A DNA stretch of 64,000 nucleotides from contig NZ_JAGGLI010000004.1 of assembly GCF_017874355.1 (NCBI RefSeq), positions 1 through 64,000 on the forward strand, in the 5' to 3' direction. This DNA comes from Acetoanaerobium pronyense. Lineage in GTDB: Bacteria; Bacillota; Clostridia; Peptostreptococcales; Filifactoraceae. Position 1 is the stretch's first letter, and each line of letters starts with the position of its first letter. The translations under genes were made by a program, and so were the position numbers. This document shows positions 32,975-42,242 of this stretch, piece after piece. Under the pieces are notes generated by a model, which searched no databases, had not been told where the DNA came from, and was given only the letters and a program-made list of their open reading frames with translations.

Positions 32975-34063
32975 TTGAAATTACTACTTTGTGAAATACC
33001 TTGGATGAAAAAATATAATGGATATGACGAAAATGATATACCTTTTGCAGGAGATAAGGCATTAGATGAAGAGGATTATAGTAATGAGTATTTCACATTT
33101 CAAGACAATAATGGAAGCTGTTATGGATTATGTGATATAGATGAAATAAAAATAGATACATACTATAAAGGTGTTAGAAAAAACAGCGAGTATGTTCAAA
33201 ATGCTGTAGTGATTTGGATATCTTACGATAAAAAAGGAGTTAAAAGAGTAGTAGGGTGGTACGAAAATGCAACAATATATAGAAAAAAACAAATAAGAAG
33301 TATCTTTACAGATTTAACTGGATCTAATGATATAAAGTACAATATTATTTCTAAATCAATGGACAGTAAACTCATTCCAGAAGATAAAAGAACTTTTTCT
33401 TTCGATGAATATGAAAATCAAAGCAATTTTAAAAATATACAGCTAATAGATACTTCAGCAGAAATGCCTTCATATGTTGATGACCTTATTGACTTTATAA
33501 ACAATTATGATTTTGGAACTGAAAACCTAGTACTTACAGATGAGCTTTTATACAAAGAGATTAATGAATCTGAAAAGTCAAAATCTCCTAAAGAACTTTA
33601 CGAAAAAGGAGCCTCTTATTTCGAAAAAGAGGAATATCTAAATGCCTTTAGATATTTTAATGAAGCAAATAAAAAAAGTGAAAATCTTGCTACTCTTTTT
33701 GCCATGGGAAGTTCTCTATATTATTTGTATGCATTTGACAAAGCAATAGAAATATATAAAAAAATGGTTGAATTAGAAGGAGAGAAAATTCACTCTATAG
33801 AAAAGCTGATGTGTTCTTACGACCATATAGGTGATATTGAAAACACTATATTTTACTGTAAAAAATTAATAGAGCTTCTTGACAATGAAGATGAATTTGT
33901 AAGTGAAAAGATAGATGGCTATGCTATTTTATTTGATATTTATATTCACCTTGAAAGAAAAAACGAAGCTAGAAATACTATTAAAAAAATGGAAGAATAT
34001 AGTAATAAAAATATAGATAATGCAGAAGAATATCTTAAAAATATGAGAGAAATTTTAAGTTGA
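32975..34063 (+). CDS. TPR-containing protein with unassigned N-terminal domain
   Basis: A 362-residue protein. The N-terminal ~130 residues (starting LLLCEIPWMKKYNGYDENDI, with CYGLCDIDEI and GWYENATIYRKK) form a domain I have the impression of having seen attached to other bacterial proteins but cannot name. The C-terminal part from about residue 200 contains tetratricopeptide repeats (LYEKGASYFEKEEYLNAFRY and related). No signal or membrane segment, so it is probably a cytosolic interaction protein. The start is TTG, 8 nt after TAGGAGATG. Monocistronic. Confidence 0.65.
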   Translation: MKLLLCEIPWMKKYNGYDENDIPFAGDKALDEEDYSNEYFTFQDNNGSCYGLCDIDEIKIDTYYKGVRKNSEYVQNAVVIWISYDKKGVKRVVGWYENATIYRKKQIRSIFTDLTGSNDIKYNIISKSMDSKLIPEDKRTFSFDEYENQSNFKNIQLIDTSAEMPSYVDDLIDFINNYDFGTENLVLTDELLYKEINESEKSKSPKELYEKGASYFEKEEYLNAFRYFNEANKKSENLATLFAMGSSLYYLYAFDKAIEIYKKMVELEGEKIHSIEKLMCSYDHIGDIENTIFYCKKLIELLDNEDEFVSEKIDGYAILFDIYIHLERKNEARNTIKKMEEYSNKNIDNAEEYLKNMREILS

Positions 34064-34128
34064 TTTTCATAATAATATAACATTTAAGATTGATAAAAAG
34101 GTTTATATTATTAAAATTGAATTTTACC

Positions 34129-34157
34129 TTGACATCAATTTTACTCCCGTGTAGAAT
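34129..34157 (+). promoter_or_regulatory. promoter of the xpt transcript
   Basis: TTGACA (34129-34134), 17-nt spacer, TAGAAT (34152-34157), about 40 nt upstream of the purine riboswitch. Confidence 0.75.
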
Positions 34158-34195
34158 GTTTAAATAACAATTTAAGAAAATGGCCTTTAGGTCGT

Positions 34196-34266
34196 TTCCG
34201 TATAATCTTGGAGATATGGTCCATAAGTTTCTACCAGACTACCGTAAACAGTCTGACTACGGGATT
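34196..34266 (+). promoter_or_regulatory. purine riboswitch, guanine type
   Basis: Consensus aptamer: TATAATCTTGGAGATATGGT, AGTTTCTACC, and the 3' arm CTGACTACGGG. The position that decides specificity is C (GACTACGG, equivalent to C74), which pairs with guanine; adenine riboswitches have U there. It controls xpt and the purine permease. Confidence 0.95.
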
Positions 34267-34349
34267 TTATTCGAATAACTTAATTTATAGTTATATAGGA
34301 ATTATCTTAATATTCCTATCGCTAACTATTAATTAGCTTCGTTTAATTC

Positions 34350-34381
34350 CAAGCCCGTAGATTTTAATCTACGGGCTTTTT
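34350..34381 (+). terminator. riboswitch terminator
   Basis: Hairpin AAGCCCGTAGATT-TT-AATCTACGGGCTT followed by Ts. The arm CCCGTAG can compete with the riboswitch P1 strand CTACGGG, the expected switching mechanism. Confidence 0.85.
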
Positions 34382-34404
34382 AATGTAAAAAAGGAGGATC
34401 AGCT

Positions 34405-34974
34405 TTGGAACTGCTAAAAAAAAGAATAATTGAGGATGGAAGAGTACTTGAAGGTGAAGTACTCAAGGTTGATAATTTTTTAAATCATCAGCTTGATATC
34501 TCTCTTTTAAATGAAATTGGGAAAGAGTTCAAAGAAATATTCAAAGATTTAAAAATCACGAAAATACTTACTGCTGAAGTATCCGGGATTGCCATAGCGG
34601 CTATAGCCGCACAGTATTTTAATGTACCAGTGGTATTTGCAAAAAAAACTGAATCAAAAAATCTAGACAAAGAGACATTTGAGGGCAGTGTATATTCTTA
34701 TACTAAGGAAAAGCATTACAAAATAAGGGTTTCTAAAAGATACATAAGCAGTGAAGACAAAATATTAATTATAGACGATTTTTTAGCTCATGGGGAAGCT
34801 ATACTTGGCCTTAAAGAAATAGTAGATGAAGCACAAGCAGAGCTTATGGGTGTAGGAGTAGTGATAGAAAAAGGATTTCAAAAAGGTGGAGACAAATTAA
34901 GACAGATGAATTTAAATGTTCATTCTTTAGCAAGTATTAAAGAAATGGTAGATGGGAAAATAATTTTTGAATAA
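34405..34974 (+). CDS. xpt: xanthine phosphoribosyltransferase
   Basis: A 189-residue type I phosphoribosyltransferase that converts xanthine (and guanine) plus PRPP to the nucleotide. It starts ELLKKRIIEDGRVLEGEVLK, typical of Xpt, and has the PRPP loop ILIIDDFLAHGEA. The guanine riboswitch upstream fits exactly. Start codon TTG, 7 nt after AAGGAGG. Purine permease follows after 26 nt. Confidence 0.95.
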   Translation: MELLKKRIIEDGRVLEGEVLKVDNFLNHQLDISLLNEIGKEFKEIFKDLKITKILTAEVSGIAIAAIAAQYFNVPVVFAKKTESKNLDKETFEGSVYSYTKEKHYKIRVSKRYISSEDKILIIDDFLAHGEAILGLKEIVDEAQAELMGVGVVIEKGFQKGGDKLRQMNLNVHSLASIKEMVDGKIIFE

Positions 34975-35000
34975 TATGATATTAATAAGGAGAAAACTAA

Positions 35001-36527
35001 ATGCAAAGCACACACTATCCATGGTTTAAAAGAGAAGATTTTGATGGCTTTTTTGCACTTTTTCAAAATAATTTGGCGAACTTTGTTCTTATAGCAGTAT
35101 CTATGATAGCTATGGGATTTCCAGCATCTATAGTTTACGGAAAAGTAATCCCAGGAGTAGCAGTTTCAGTTCTTTTTGGAAATCTATATTATGCTCATAT
35201 GGCAAATAAGCTGGCTCAAAAGGAAAAAAGGTCAGATGTAACTGCACTTGCTTATGGGGTTAGCACACCTGTTATGTTTATTTATCTATTTGGAGTTTTA
35301 AAGCCGGCACTTGATCTTACAGGAAATCCTGATATAGCATGGAAGATTGGTCTAGCAGCCTGTTTTCTTGGTGGAACAATAGAGATCCTTGGAAGTATAA
35401 TAGGAACATGGGTTCATAAAAAACTTCCTAGAGCTGCTATGCTTGGTGCTCTTGCAGGAGTTGCCTTTGCATTTATTGGAGGAGAACTACTATTTAAAAC
35501 CTATGAAATGCCTGTAGTTGGTATGCTTGTACTTGCTATAGTACTTATGGGTCTTGTAGCTAAGAAATCAATGCCTTTTAGAATTCCAGCTTCACTATTT
35601 GCAATAGTGATTGGAACATTTATGGCTTATACTGTAGGTGGTACTGATGTATCACAAATTAAAGAAGGTTTTTCGGTTGTAGGATTTTATCTTCCGCTTC
35701 CATCTTTTGCAGTATTTCATGGAATTACATATCTGACGTCAAATATGATAGGTTTATTTGCAATACTTCTTCCAATATCTATTTATAACTTTGTAGAAAC
35801 TATGAATAACGTAGAAGCTATGGCAGCAGCAGGAGACAAATATAGCGTAGGAGAGGCGCAACTTGCTGATGGCATAGGAACTATAATTGGAACAATCTTT
35901 GGAGGAGTGTTTCCAACTACTGTTTATATAGCTTCTATTGGTTCAAAGTGGATGAATGCAGGTAGAGGATACTCTATATTAAATGGAGGAGTATTTTTAT
36001 TAGCTTCAACTTTTGGAGTTATTGCCGCTATTTCAAAAATAATACCAGTTGCAGTAATATCGCCAATACTTGTTTTTGTTGGAATATCTATGGTATCGCA
36101 GGCATTTTCTTCAGTAGAAAAAAAGCATTTTCCAGCAGTAGCTCTTGCCATGTTTCCATACTTTGCTAATTATATAATGACAAGATTTAATAATTCAGCT
36201 CCAGAAGCTGTTGCAAATCTTTCAAGTGGAATAGTACCTTTAGGTCAGGGTGCTATGTTTACTGGACTCGTTTGGGGAGCTATCCTTGTATTTATAATTG
36301 ATAATGAATATGACAAAGCTGCATATGCATCTATGGTAGGTGTAGTGCTAAGCGCAGTAGGATTTATGCACGCTCCTAAACTCCAGCTTTTTTATGACTA
36401 TCAATATGCACTTGGATATGCAATAGTGGCAGGGGTATTTATTGCATTTCATTTATATGAAAAGCCTGCTATGGAAAAAGAAAAAGAAATTATTTCTAAC
36501 TATAATGAAAATATAAAAGCTGTATAG
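35001..36527 (+). CDS. NCS2-family purine permease
   Basis: A 508-residue membrane protein of the nucleobase/ascorbate transporter (NCS2) superfamily. Some 12-14 spans are present with the signature-like stretches ALAYGVSTPVMFIYLFGVLK, NFVETMNNVEAMAAAGD and the GGVFPTTVYIASIGSKW region. It is close to xanthine/guanine permeases that accompany xpt. The riboswitch operon (guanine riboswitch, xpt, permease) indicates purine base uptake. Good ribosome binding site TAAGGAG. Terminator follows. Confidence 0.88.
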   Translation: MQSTHYPWFKREDFDGFFALFQNNLANFVLIAVSMIAMGFPASIVYGKVIPGVAVSVLFGNLYYAHMANKLAQKEKRSDVTALAYGVSTPVMFIYLFGVLKPALDLTGNPDIAWKIGLAACFLGGTIEILGSIIGTWVHKKLPRAAMLGALAGVAFAFIGGELLFKTYEMPVVGMLVLAIVLMGLVAKKSMPFRIPASLFAIVIGTFMAYTVGGTDVSQIKEGFSVVGFYLPLPSFAVFHGITYLTSNMIGLFAILLPISIYNFVETMNNVEAMAAAGDKYSVGEAQLADGIGTIIGTIFGGVFPTTVYIASIGSKWMNAGRGYSILNGGVFLLASTFGVIAAISKIIPVAVISPILVFVGISMVSQAFSSVEKKHFPAVALAMFPYFANYIMTRFNNSAPEAVANLSSGIVPLGQGAMFTGLVWGAILVFIIDNEYDKAAYASMVGVVLSAVGFMHAPKLQLFYDYQYALGYAIVAGVFIAFHLYEKPAMEKEKEIISNYNENIKAV

Positions 36528-36567
36528 ACTGATATTGCTTATATAAAAACTAAAATATAAGGCTCAT

Positions 36568-36612
36568 AAAATCCTATTTATGTAAAAAATAAATAGGATT
36601 TTAACTTTTTTG
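36568..36612 (+). terminator. terminator of the xpt-permease operon
   Basis: Arms AAAATCCTATTTAT and ATAAATAGGATTTT with a 7-nt loop, followed by AACTTTTTT. Confidence 0.8.
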
Positions 36613-36739
36613 TAATTTTTTTTTAATTTCTTCACAAAATGTTCATAAAGATTTATTAAGATTAAAAAGTCGAAAATAATATAAATCAAATTAATTAATG
36701 GCATTTTGTTAGACGTGAATTGTCTTTAGGAGGACTTAA

Positions 36740-37615
36740 ATGAAAAAAAATACTATATTAGCAAGTGTTGTAGCGTTAGGAATGATTTTTTCTGTTCCAG
36801 TGACATCATATGCAAATACATATAATAAAGCAGAAGCAAAATCAACTCTAGTATCAGTAAGAGCACAGGCAAGTGAAGATTCAACATTAGTATCAAAAGC
36901 AGTGCAAGGGCAAGAACTCTTTGTATTGGAAGAGCAAGGCAACTGGGTAAAGGTAAAGACTCAGCTTGGAATGGAAGGATACGTAAATAAAAACGATATA
37001 AATATCAAAAGAACCTATGAGGGCATAATAACAAATCAAGGGGTTAATCTTAGATCACAGCCAAATGCTCAAAGTAAAGCTCTTGGTATAGTAAACAACT
37101 CTGATAAGGTTTTAGTACTAGAAGAAGATGGCGAATGGTCAAAAGTATTATTTAAAGGCACAACAGGATATGTTTTTTCAAAGTATATAGTAACTGAAGA
37201 GGAATTTAAATCAGGAGTATCAAGATCTGCTCAAAGGGACTCAGAAAAGTTGTTAAGCATGGCAAATTCACTTCTTGGAACTCCATATAGATACGGATCT
37301 AATGGACCAAGCAGTTTTGACTGTTCAAGCTTTATTCAATATACATATAGAAATGCCCTTGGAGTTACACTTCCTCGAGTATCAAGAGATCAAGCTAGAG
37401 CAGGGGAAACTGTTTCAAAAAATGACCTTCAGCCTGGAGATATAGTTGCATTTAATACCTTTGGAGCTCCAGGTAGCATAACTCATGTTGGAATATACCT
37501 TTCTGATGGAAACTTCATTCATGCTTCATCATCGGGCAGAGGTGTAAGAGTAGATAGTTTGAGTCAAGGATACTACTCAAGTAGATACATTACAGCATCA
37601 AGAATTTTAAAATAG
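36740..37615 (+). CDS. secreted NlpC/P60 peptidoglycan hydrolase with two SH3b domains
   Basis: A 291-residue secreted cell wall hydrolase. Signal peptide with likely cleavage after SYA (residue 25), two bacterial SH3 domains (about 30-90 and 93-152) and a C-terminal NlpC/P60 domain with catalytic C195 in FDCSSF, H249 in THVGIYL and H261 in NFIHAS. NlpC/P60 enzymes cut D-gamma-Glu-diaminopimelate or related peptide bonds. Strong ribosome binding site AGGAGG. Between its own terminator and the xpt operon terminator, so monocistronic. The two-component system downstream could regulate it, but there is no direct evidence. Confidence 0.93.
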   Translation: MKKNTILASVVALGMIFSVPVTSYANTYNKAEAKSTLVSVRAQASEDSTLVSKAVQGQELFVLEEQGNWVKVKTQLGMEGYVNKNDINIKRTYEGIITNQGVNLRSQPNAQSKALGIVNNSDKVLVLEEDGEWSKVLFKGTTGYVFSKYIVTEEEFKSGVSRSAQRDSEKLLSMANSLLGTPYRYGSNGPSSFDCSSFIQYTYRNALGVTLPRVSRDQARAGETVSKNDLQPGDIVAFNTFGAPGSITHVGIYLSDGNFIHASSSGRGVRVDSLSQGYYSSRYITASRILK

Positions 37616-37678
37616 ATAACTTATATAAAGATTCAATATTTTAAGTATTACATATGAGTTTCATAAATGCCTATTAAA

Positions 37679-37709
37679 AACCTGTTTGGATTTCAAACGG
37701 GTTTTTTTG
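37679..37709 (+). terminator. terminator after NlpC/P60 gene
   Basis: Arms AACCTGTTTG and CAAACGGGTT (one G-T pair), 5-nt loop, seven Ts. Confidence 0.85.
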
Positions 37710-37801
37710 GTATAAATAAAGTATATTGTTATATTAAAAAATTAATGTTATAAAATGTAATTATACAAACATAATAAAGCAACAAGATGGAGGTAAGTAA
37801 A

Positions 37802-38506
37802 TTGAGTGAAAAGATATTAATAATAGATGATGAAAAAATGATAACTGACGTTGTAAGCAAATATCTTGAAAAAGAAGGATTTGAAGCTTTTAAGGAAAAT
37901 GATGGACAAAAAGGACTAGATGCTTTTTATAATATAATGCCTGATTTAGTTATATTAGACAGAATGCTTCCTGAAATGTCTGGTGAAGAAATATGCAAGG
38001 AGATAAGACGAAGCTCTAGAATCCCTATAATAATGCTCACGGCAAAGGTAGAGGAGTCAGAACTTTTAGAAGGCCTTGATATGGGTGCTGATGATTATAT
38101 GACAAAACCTTTTAGTGCTAAGGAGCTAATAGCTAGAGTAAGAGCGATACTTAGAAGAGTGAAGATGGATCCAGTTCCCCTTTTTAATGTAATGGAGTTT
38201 AATAATCAGGACCTTGTAGTTGATATGATTAGCAACGAGGTAAAGAAAAATGGACGTATTATTAAGCTTACGCCAAGCGAATACAAAATATTGCTCTCGA
38301 TGATAAAATATCCAAACAAGACATTTTCAAGAGAAGAACTTATTTTCATTGCCCTTGGAAGTGAATTTGATGGATATGATAGAATAATAGATACCCACGT
38401 AAAAAAACTTAGAAATAAAATCGAAACTGATCCAAAGAATCCTCATTACATTAAAACTGTTCATGGAGTTGGATATAAATTTACGGGAGGAAGCGATGAA
38501 GGTTAA
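37802..38506 (+). CDS. OmpR-family response regulator
   Basis: A 234-residue response regulator. Receiver domain with the acidic pair DD (residues 9-10), phosphoacceptor D53 in LVILDRMLPE and K in MTKPFS; winged-helix DNA-binding domain with the OmpR pattern TPSEYKILL and IDTHVKKLRNKI. The frame is open from an ATG at 37787, but that ATG overlaps the ribosome binding site GGAGG. TTG 37802 is correctly spaced and gives the normal N-terminus SEKILIIDDE. Overlaps the kinase gene by 11 nt. Confidence 0.92.
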   Translation: MSEKILIIDDEKMITDVVSKYLEKEGFEAFKENDGQKGLDAFYNIMPDLVILDRMLPEMSGEEICKEIRRSSRIPIIMLTAKVEESELLEGLDMGADDYMTKPFSAKELIARVRAILRRVKMDPVPLFNVMEFNNQDLVVDMISNEVKKNGRIIKLTPSEYKILLSMIKYPNKTFSREELIFIALGSEFDGYDRIIDTHVKKLRNKIETDPKNPHYIKTVHGVGYKFTGGSDEG

Positions 38507-39890
38507 GTTAAGGAGTGCCTTGTCTACAACTCATGGAATTACTGCATTTGTAACAGTTATTTCCATCCTTATTTTACTGAATCGTATAGTGGATAGTCAG
38601 TTTATTGAATACGTAAAACAAACCCAAAATATAAAATTAGAAAATATAATAACTGATATAAGTCATCAATATCATGATGATTGGAGAGAGTTTAGGATAA
38701 GACAAACCGGAGATAGAGCTCTTGAAGATGGTTTTGTAATATCGGTTGAAAACTCTCAGGGGGATATTATTTTTGATATTGCAAAAGAGAGAGAATCTAG
38801 CCCAGAAGAACTGTTATCAGATATTTCTAAAAGTATGAAAAATCATTATAAAAACTGGGTAGGTAAAATCACTACTCACGAGAGAAGGCTTATTCATGAA
38901 AATAGACAAATAGGGACTCTTTTTATTTCTTACTATACTCCTTTTTATTTTACATCAGAGGACTCAAAATTTATTAATTCCATACATGAGGTTATTACCA
39001 TATCAATTTTCCTATCAATATTTTTTGCCCTAATTTTAGGACTTTTAATATCGAGAAGCATTTCAATTCCTATTTTAAAAACAACCAAGGCCACAAGAGA
39101 AATATCAAAAGGTAACTATGATGAACATATAAGTGAAACATTTAAAATAATAGAAATAAACGAATTGGCTCTTTGGATAAATAAACTAGCCAAGGATCTT
39201 AAAGAACATGAATTGACAAGAAAAAGGATAGTCTCAGATGTCTCTCATGAGCTGAGGACTCCTTTAGCTGCCATTCAGATTAATCTCGAGGGGATAGTTG
39301 ACGGTGTGCTTGAACCAGATGAGGAGAGACTTGAAGGCATCTATAAAGAAATTTTAAGAGTTAATCGTTTAGTAGGGGAGCTTACAAAACTAGCTAGATA
39401 TGAAAATGGAAATATGGAATTAAATAGGAGGGTTTTTAATCTTAAAGAAACTTTAGATTCAATCGTATACACATTAGAACCTCAAGCCAATATAAAAGAT
39501 ATTAAGATTATAGTCAATAAAACAAATGTAGAGTATTACGGAGATGAGGACAAAATCAAACAAGCTATTATAAATTTGATTTCAAACTCTATAAAATACA
39601 GTAATGAAAATGGCAGAATATATATTTATTTAGATTTTAAAAAGGGTAATACTATACTTGAAATTAAAGATTATGGAATAGGTATTCCTAAAGAAAATCT
39701 AAAATATATCTTTGAGAGATTTTATAGAGCTGATAAATCGAGAGATAAATCAACGGGTGGCTTTGGGATAGGACTCACGATTACCAAGGAAATAGTTGAG
39801 GCTCATAGCGGCACTATACAAATAGAAAGTAAAGTAGGTAAAGGAACAGATGTAATGATATCACTACCTGGTGGTAAGATTATAAGGTGA
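38496..39890 (+). CDS. sensor histidine kinase
   Basis: A 464-residue membrane histidine kinase. N-terminal span, an extracytoplasmic sensor of about 140 residues, second span, HAMP domain, HisKA with the phosphorylated His in SDVSHELRTPLAA, and HATPase with N-box SNSIKYSNENG, G1 DYGIGI and G2 GFGIGL. Start ATG 38496 behind GGGAGG inside the end of the regulator gene. The signal is unknown; the overall form is like BaeS- and other cell-envelope sensors. A strong terminator follows. Confidence 0.92.
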   Translation: MKVKLRSALSTTHGITAFVTVISILILLNRIVDSQFIEYVKQTQNIKLENIITDISHQYHDDWREFRIRQTGDRALEDGFVISVENSQGDIIFDIAKERESSPEELLSDISKSMKNHYKNWVGKITTHERRLIHENRQIGTLFISYYTPFYFTSEDSKFINSIHEVITISIFLSIFFALILGLLISRSISIPILKTTKATREISKGNYDEHISETFKIIEINELALWINKLAKDLKEHELTRKRIVSDVSHELRTPLAAIQINLEGIVDGVLEPDEERLEGIYKEILRVNRLVGELTKLARYENGNMELNRRVFNLKETLDSIVYTLEPQANIKDIKIIVNKTNVEYYGDEDKIKQAIINLISNSIKYSNENGRIYIYLDFKKGNTILEIKDYGIGIPKENLKYIFERFYRADKSRDKSTGGFGIGLTITKEIVEAHSGTIQIESKVGKGTDVMISLPGGKIIR

Positions 39891-39912
39891 TTTTTTATAC
39901 TTGGATTATTTT

Positions 39913-39966
39913 ATCTTCAAAAAAACTATTTAAAAGTAAAAAATAGTTTTTTTGAAGATTTTTTTG
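39913..39966. terminator. terminator after the two-component system
   Basis: About 19-bp stem: ATCTTCAAAAAAACTATTT and its complement around a 9-nt loop, then Ts. Bidirectional, serving the minus-strand gene at 39968 too. Confidence 0.85.
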
Positions 39967-39967
39967 A

Positions 39968-40288
39968 CTAAAAAAGTAGTGGCAGTATATTTATTACAGG
40001 TTCTTCATATGGATGAATTTCTTTAATGGCTTTTAAAGCTTCTTCAGCTTGTTCTGTTTGGCATCTGAATTCAATCTTTAGCTCTTTTTCTTTAGATATA
40101 GAGCCGACTTTTCCTTCAAACGGTTCAGCTCCGTCAAGTGGTCTCCAGTAACCTGTGACTTCAGTAACTGCCATTACACTATCGTAGTTTCCAATTACGC
40201 ATAGATTAGACTCTCTTAATTTATTCTGGAGAGATTCTAAGTATTCTTCTGGAATATATATTTCTAATTTCACTTCTTTAAAATCCAT
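39968..40288 (-). CDS. stand-alone NIF3/CutA-like domain protein
   Basis: A 106-residue protein that matches the CutA-like insertion domain found in the middle of YqfO/NIF3 proteins. It starts VKLEIYIPEEYLESLQ, has the core IGNYDSVMAVTEVTGYWRP and ends KEIHPYEEPVINILPLL. This ferredoxin-like fold forms trimers related to CutA and PII. As a free-standing protein its role is unknown; copper tolerance or metabolite sensing are only guesses. Ribosome binding site GGAGATG. Confidence 0.78.
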   Translation of the reverse strand: MDFKEVKLEIYIPEEYLESLQNKLRESNLCVIGNYDSVMAVTEVTGYWRPLDGAEPFEGKVGSISKEKELKIEFRCQTEQAEEALKAIKEIHPYEEPVINILPLLF

Positions 40289-40351
40289 AATCTCATCTCC
40301 TTTACTAAATATCTATACCAAATCTTTTAGGTATAAAACAATAAATTTGTA

Positions 40352-40397
40352 GCGATACAATTCTTGGAATCTCTAAAATTGTATTGCTATTTTTCTC
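40352..40397 (+). terminator. hairpin with T tract upstream of the ECF gene
   Basis: TAGCGATACAATT and AATTGTATTGCTA arms with a loop of about 15 nt, followed by TTTTTC. Either a terminator for leftward read-through or an attenuator before 40469. No known riboswitch core is recognisable. Confidence 0.5.
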
Positions 40398-40468
40398 TAA
40401 ATATTATAATATTTGTATCAAATGACTAGAATTTCAAAATATTAAAAAAGCAAAGGGGATGTTTTAAA

Positions 40469-41014
40469 TTGGAAAAGGCAATTAGAAAAAATGAGATGAA
40501 ATCTGCTTGGCAAACAAAGGACTTGGTCATATCATCACTACTTATAGCACTTGTATTTGTATCAACCAAATTTATAAATATAAGACTACCTATATCAATT
40601 AACGGAGGACTTATACATCTAGGAAACGTAATGCTATTTATTAGTGCCATTGTTTTTGGTAAAAACAAAGGAGCTATTGCAGGAGCTTTTGGAATGGGAC
40701 TTTTTGACATTTTATCTGGGTGGATGCTTTGGGCGCCATTTACATTTGTGATTAGAGGAGTAATGGGATACATAATTGGACATATAGCGTCTAAAAAAAG
40801 TGGAAAAAGTACTATTTATAATTCAATTGGTATTTTAGTAGCGAGCATATGGATGATATTTGGGTATTATATTACAGAGGTAATACTTTATGGAAACCTT
40901 TTGACTCCTATGACATCAATACCGGGTAATATTACGCAGCTTGCTATAGGAGCTATAATCAGTATTCCGGCTTCAGCGGCACTGATTAAAGCAGGTATTA
41001 CAAACCATAATTAA
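40469..41014 (+). CDS. ECF transporter S component
   Basis: A 181-residue membrane protein of the ECF S-component class. A short basic N-terminus is followed by about six spans with KDLVISSLLIALVFVSTK, INGGLIHLGNVMLFISAIVF and GAIAGAFGMGLFDILSGW, all of which are typical. The vitamin is not defined by sequence. The neighbouring class V aminotransferase suggests a vitamin B6 form such as pyridoxine or pyridoxamine. Start TTG, 7 nt after AAGGGGATG. It has no A or T components nearby apart from the dedicated cobalt ones, so a shared group II ECF module is expected elsewhere. Confidence 0.8.
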   Translation: MEKAIRKNEMKSAWQTKDLVISSLLIALVFVSTKFINIRLPISINGGLIHLGNVMLFISAIVFGKNKGAIAGAFGMGLFDILSGWMLWAPFTFVIRGVMGYIIGHIASKKSGKSTIYNSIGILVASIWMIFGYYITEVILYGNLLTPMTSIPGNITQLAIGAIISIPASAALIKAGITNHN

Positions 41015-41026
41015 AGGAGGATGAAT

Positions 41027-42154
41027 ATGATAGTAATGAGTGCAGGACCGACTACAGTAAGCAGAGAAAAACTGGATTATATGATGAAAAATTCAACAAA
41101 TACAGACATAGATAAAAACTACATAACTATTCATAGAGAAACTGAAGCCTTGATTTCAAAACTTGTTAATACTAATGCAAAGAGCTTTGTAATGCTAGGA
41201 GAGGCGATTCTTGGCCTTGAAGCCGCCTGTAGTTCGCTAATAGAAGAAGGGGACAGAGTTCTTGTAATTCACAATGGGTTTTTTGGATATGGATTTAAAT
41301 ACTTTATTGAGATGTATGGCGGTATACCTGTAATGCTAGAAATGGATTACACAAAAGGCCTCAATAAAGACATTTTGGATGAATATCTAAAAAAAGATAG
41401 TGATTTTAAATTTGCAACTTTGGTTCATTGTGAAACTCCATCAGGAATAATGAATCCAATAGATGAAATATGCTCTTTATTACAGGATTATGGAGTGCTT
41501 AGCATAGTAGATGCTGTTTCTTCAATAGGGGGAGAATTTATTGATTTTGATAAGTTTAAAATCGATGTATTAATCGGAGGATCTCAAAAGTGTTTGTCTG
41601 TACCATCTGGGTTAACATTAATCACAATCAGCGAAACGGCAGAGTCTATAGTTTTAAATAGGAAAACTCCTATAAAGTCTTATTATTGTAATTTTAAAAA
41701 CCATCTGGAAAAATCAGGCTCTAGAGAATTTCCATATACCATGAACGACTCTCTGATATATGGCTTAAATATTTCTCTGAAAAATATACTGGATACTGAC
41801 TATGTAAGTATTCACAAAGAGTTTGGTGAAAGAGTGAGAAATGCTTTTATAAAATCAGGTTTAAAACTATATCCTAAGAGTCATTTTTCAAACACGGTAA
41901 CTACGGTACTACTGCCTGACAATATAACTGATGTAGAAATTGTTGATAGGATGGTTCAAAAAGGAGTATTTATATCACCTGGAGTAGGACATCTAGAGGG
42001 AAAGACCATTAGAATAGGGCATATGGGAGATAACCTAGATGAAAATATGATTATTGAAACTCTTAAGGCATTAGACGAAGTATTTTTAGAAAAAAACATT
42101 GTACTTGAATGTTCATTGACTGAATCATTTATGAAATATAATGTTTTTTTCTAA
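41027..42154 (+). CDS. class V aminotransferase (alanine-glyoxylate / pyridoxamine-pyruvate type)
   Basis: A 375-residue PLP-dependent class V aminotransferase. VMSAGPTTVSRE at the N-terminus, VHCETPSGI, SIVDAVSSIGGEF and the PLP lysine in GGSQKCLSVPSG. Relatives act as alanine-glyoxylate or serine-pyruvate transaminases and as pyridoxamine-pyruvate transaminase. The ECF S gene ends 12 nt earlier, suggesting a shared pathway; a B6 salvage role is an inference. I chose the second ATG (41027), as the first (41021) abuts the ribosome binding site. Confidence 0.83.
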   Translation: MIVMSAGPTTVSREKLDYMMKNSTNTDIDKNYITIHRETEALISKLVNTNAKSFVMLGEAILGLEAACSSLIEEGDRVLVIHNGFFGYGFKYFIEMYGGIPVMLEMDYTKGLNKDILDEYLKKDSDFKFATLVHCETPSGIMNPIDEICSLLQDYGVLSIVDAVSSIGGEFIDFDKFKIDVLIGGSQKCLSVPSGLTLITISETAESIVLNRKTPIKSYYCNFKNHLEKSGSREFPYTMNDSLIYGLNISLKNILDTDYVSIHKEFGERVRNAFIKSGLKLYPKSHFSNTVTTVLLPDNITDVEIVDRMVQKGVFISPGVGHLEGKTIRIGHMGDNLDENMIIETLKALDEVFLEKNIVLECSLTESFMKYNVFF

Positions 42155-42242
42155 TTGATTTATATTATCTTCTTAGGGTAAATAGAGTCATGTAAGCTTT
42201 ATCAATATTAATGACTTTGATTATGATAGGGAAGGTGAAAAA

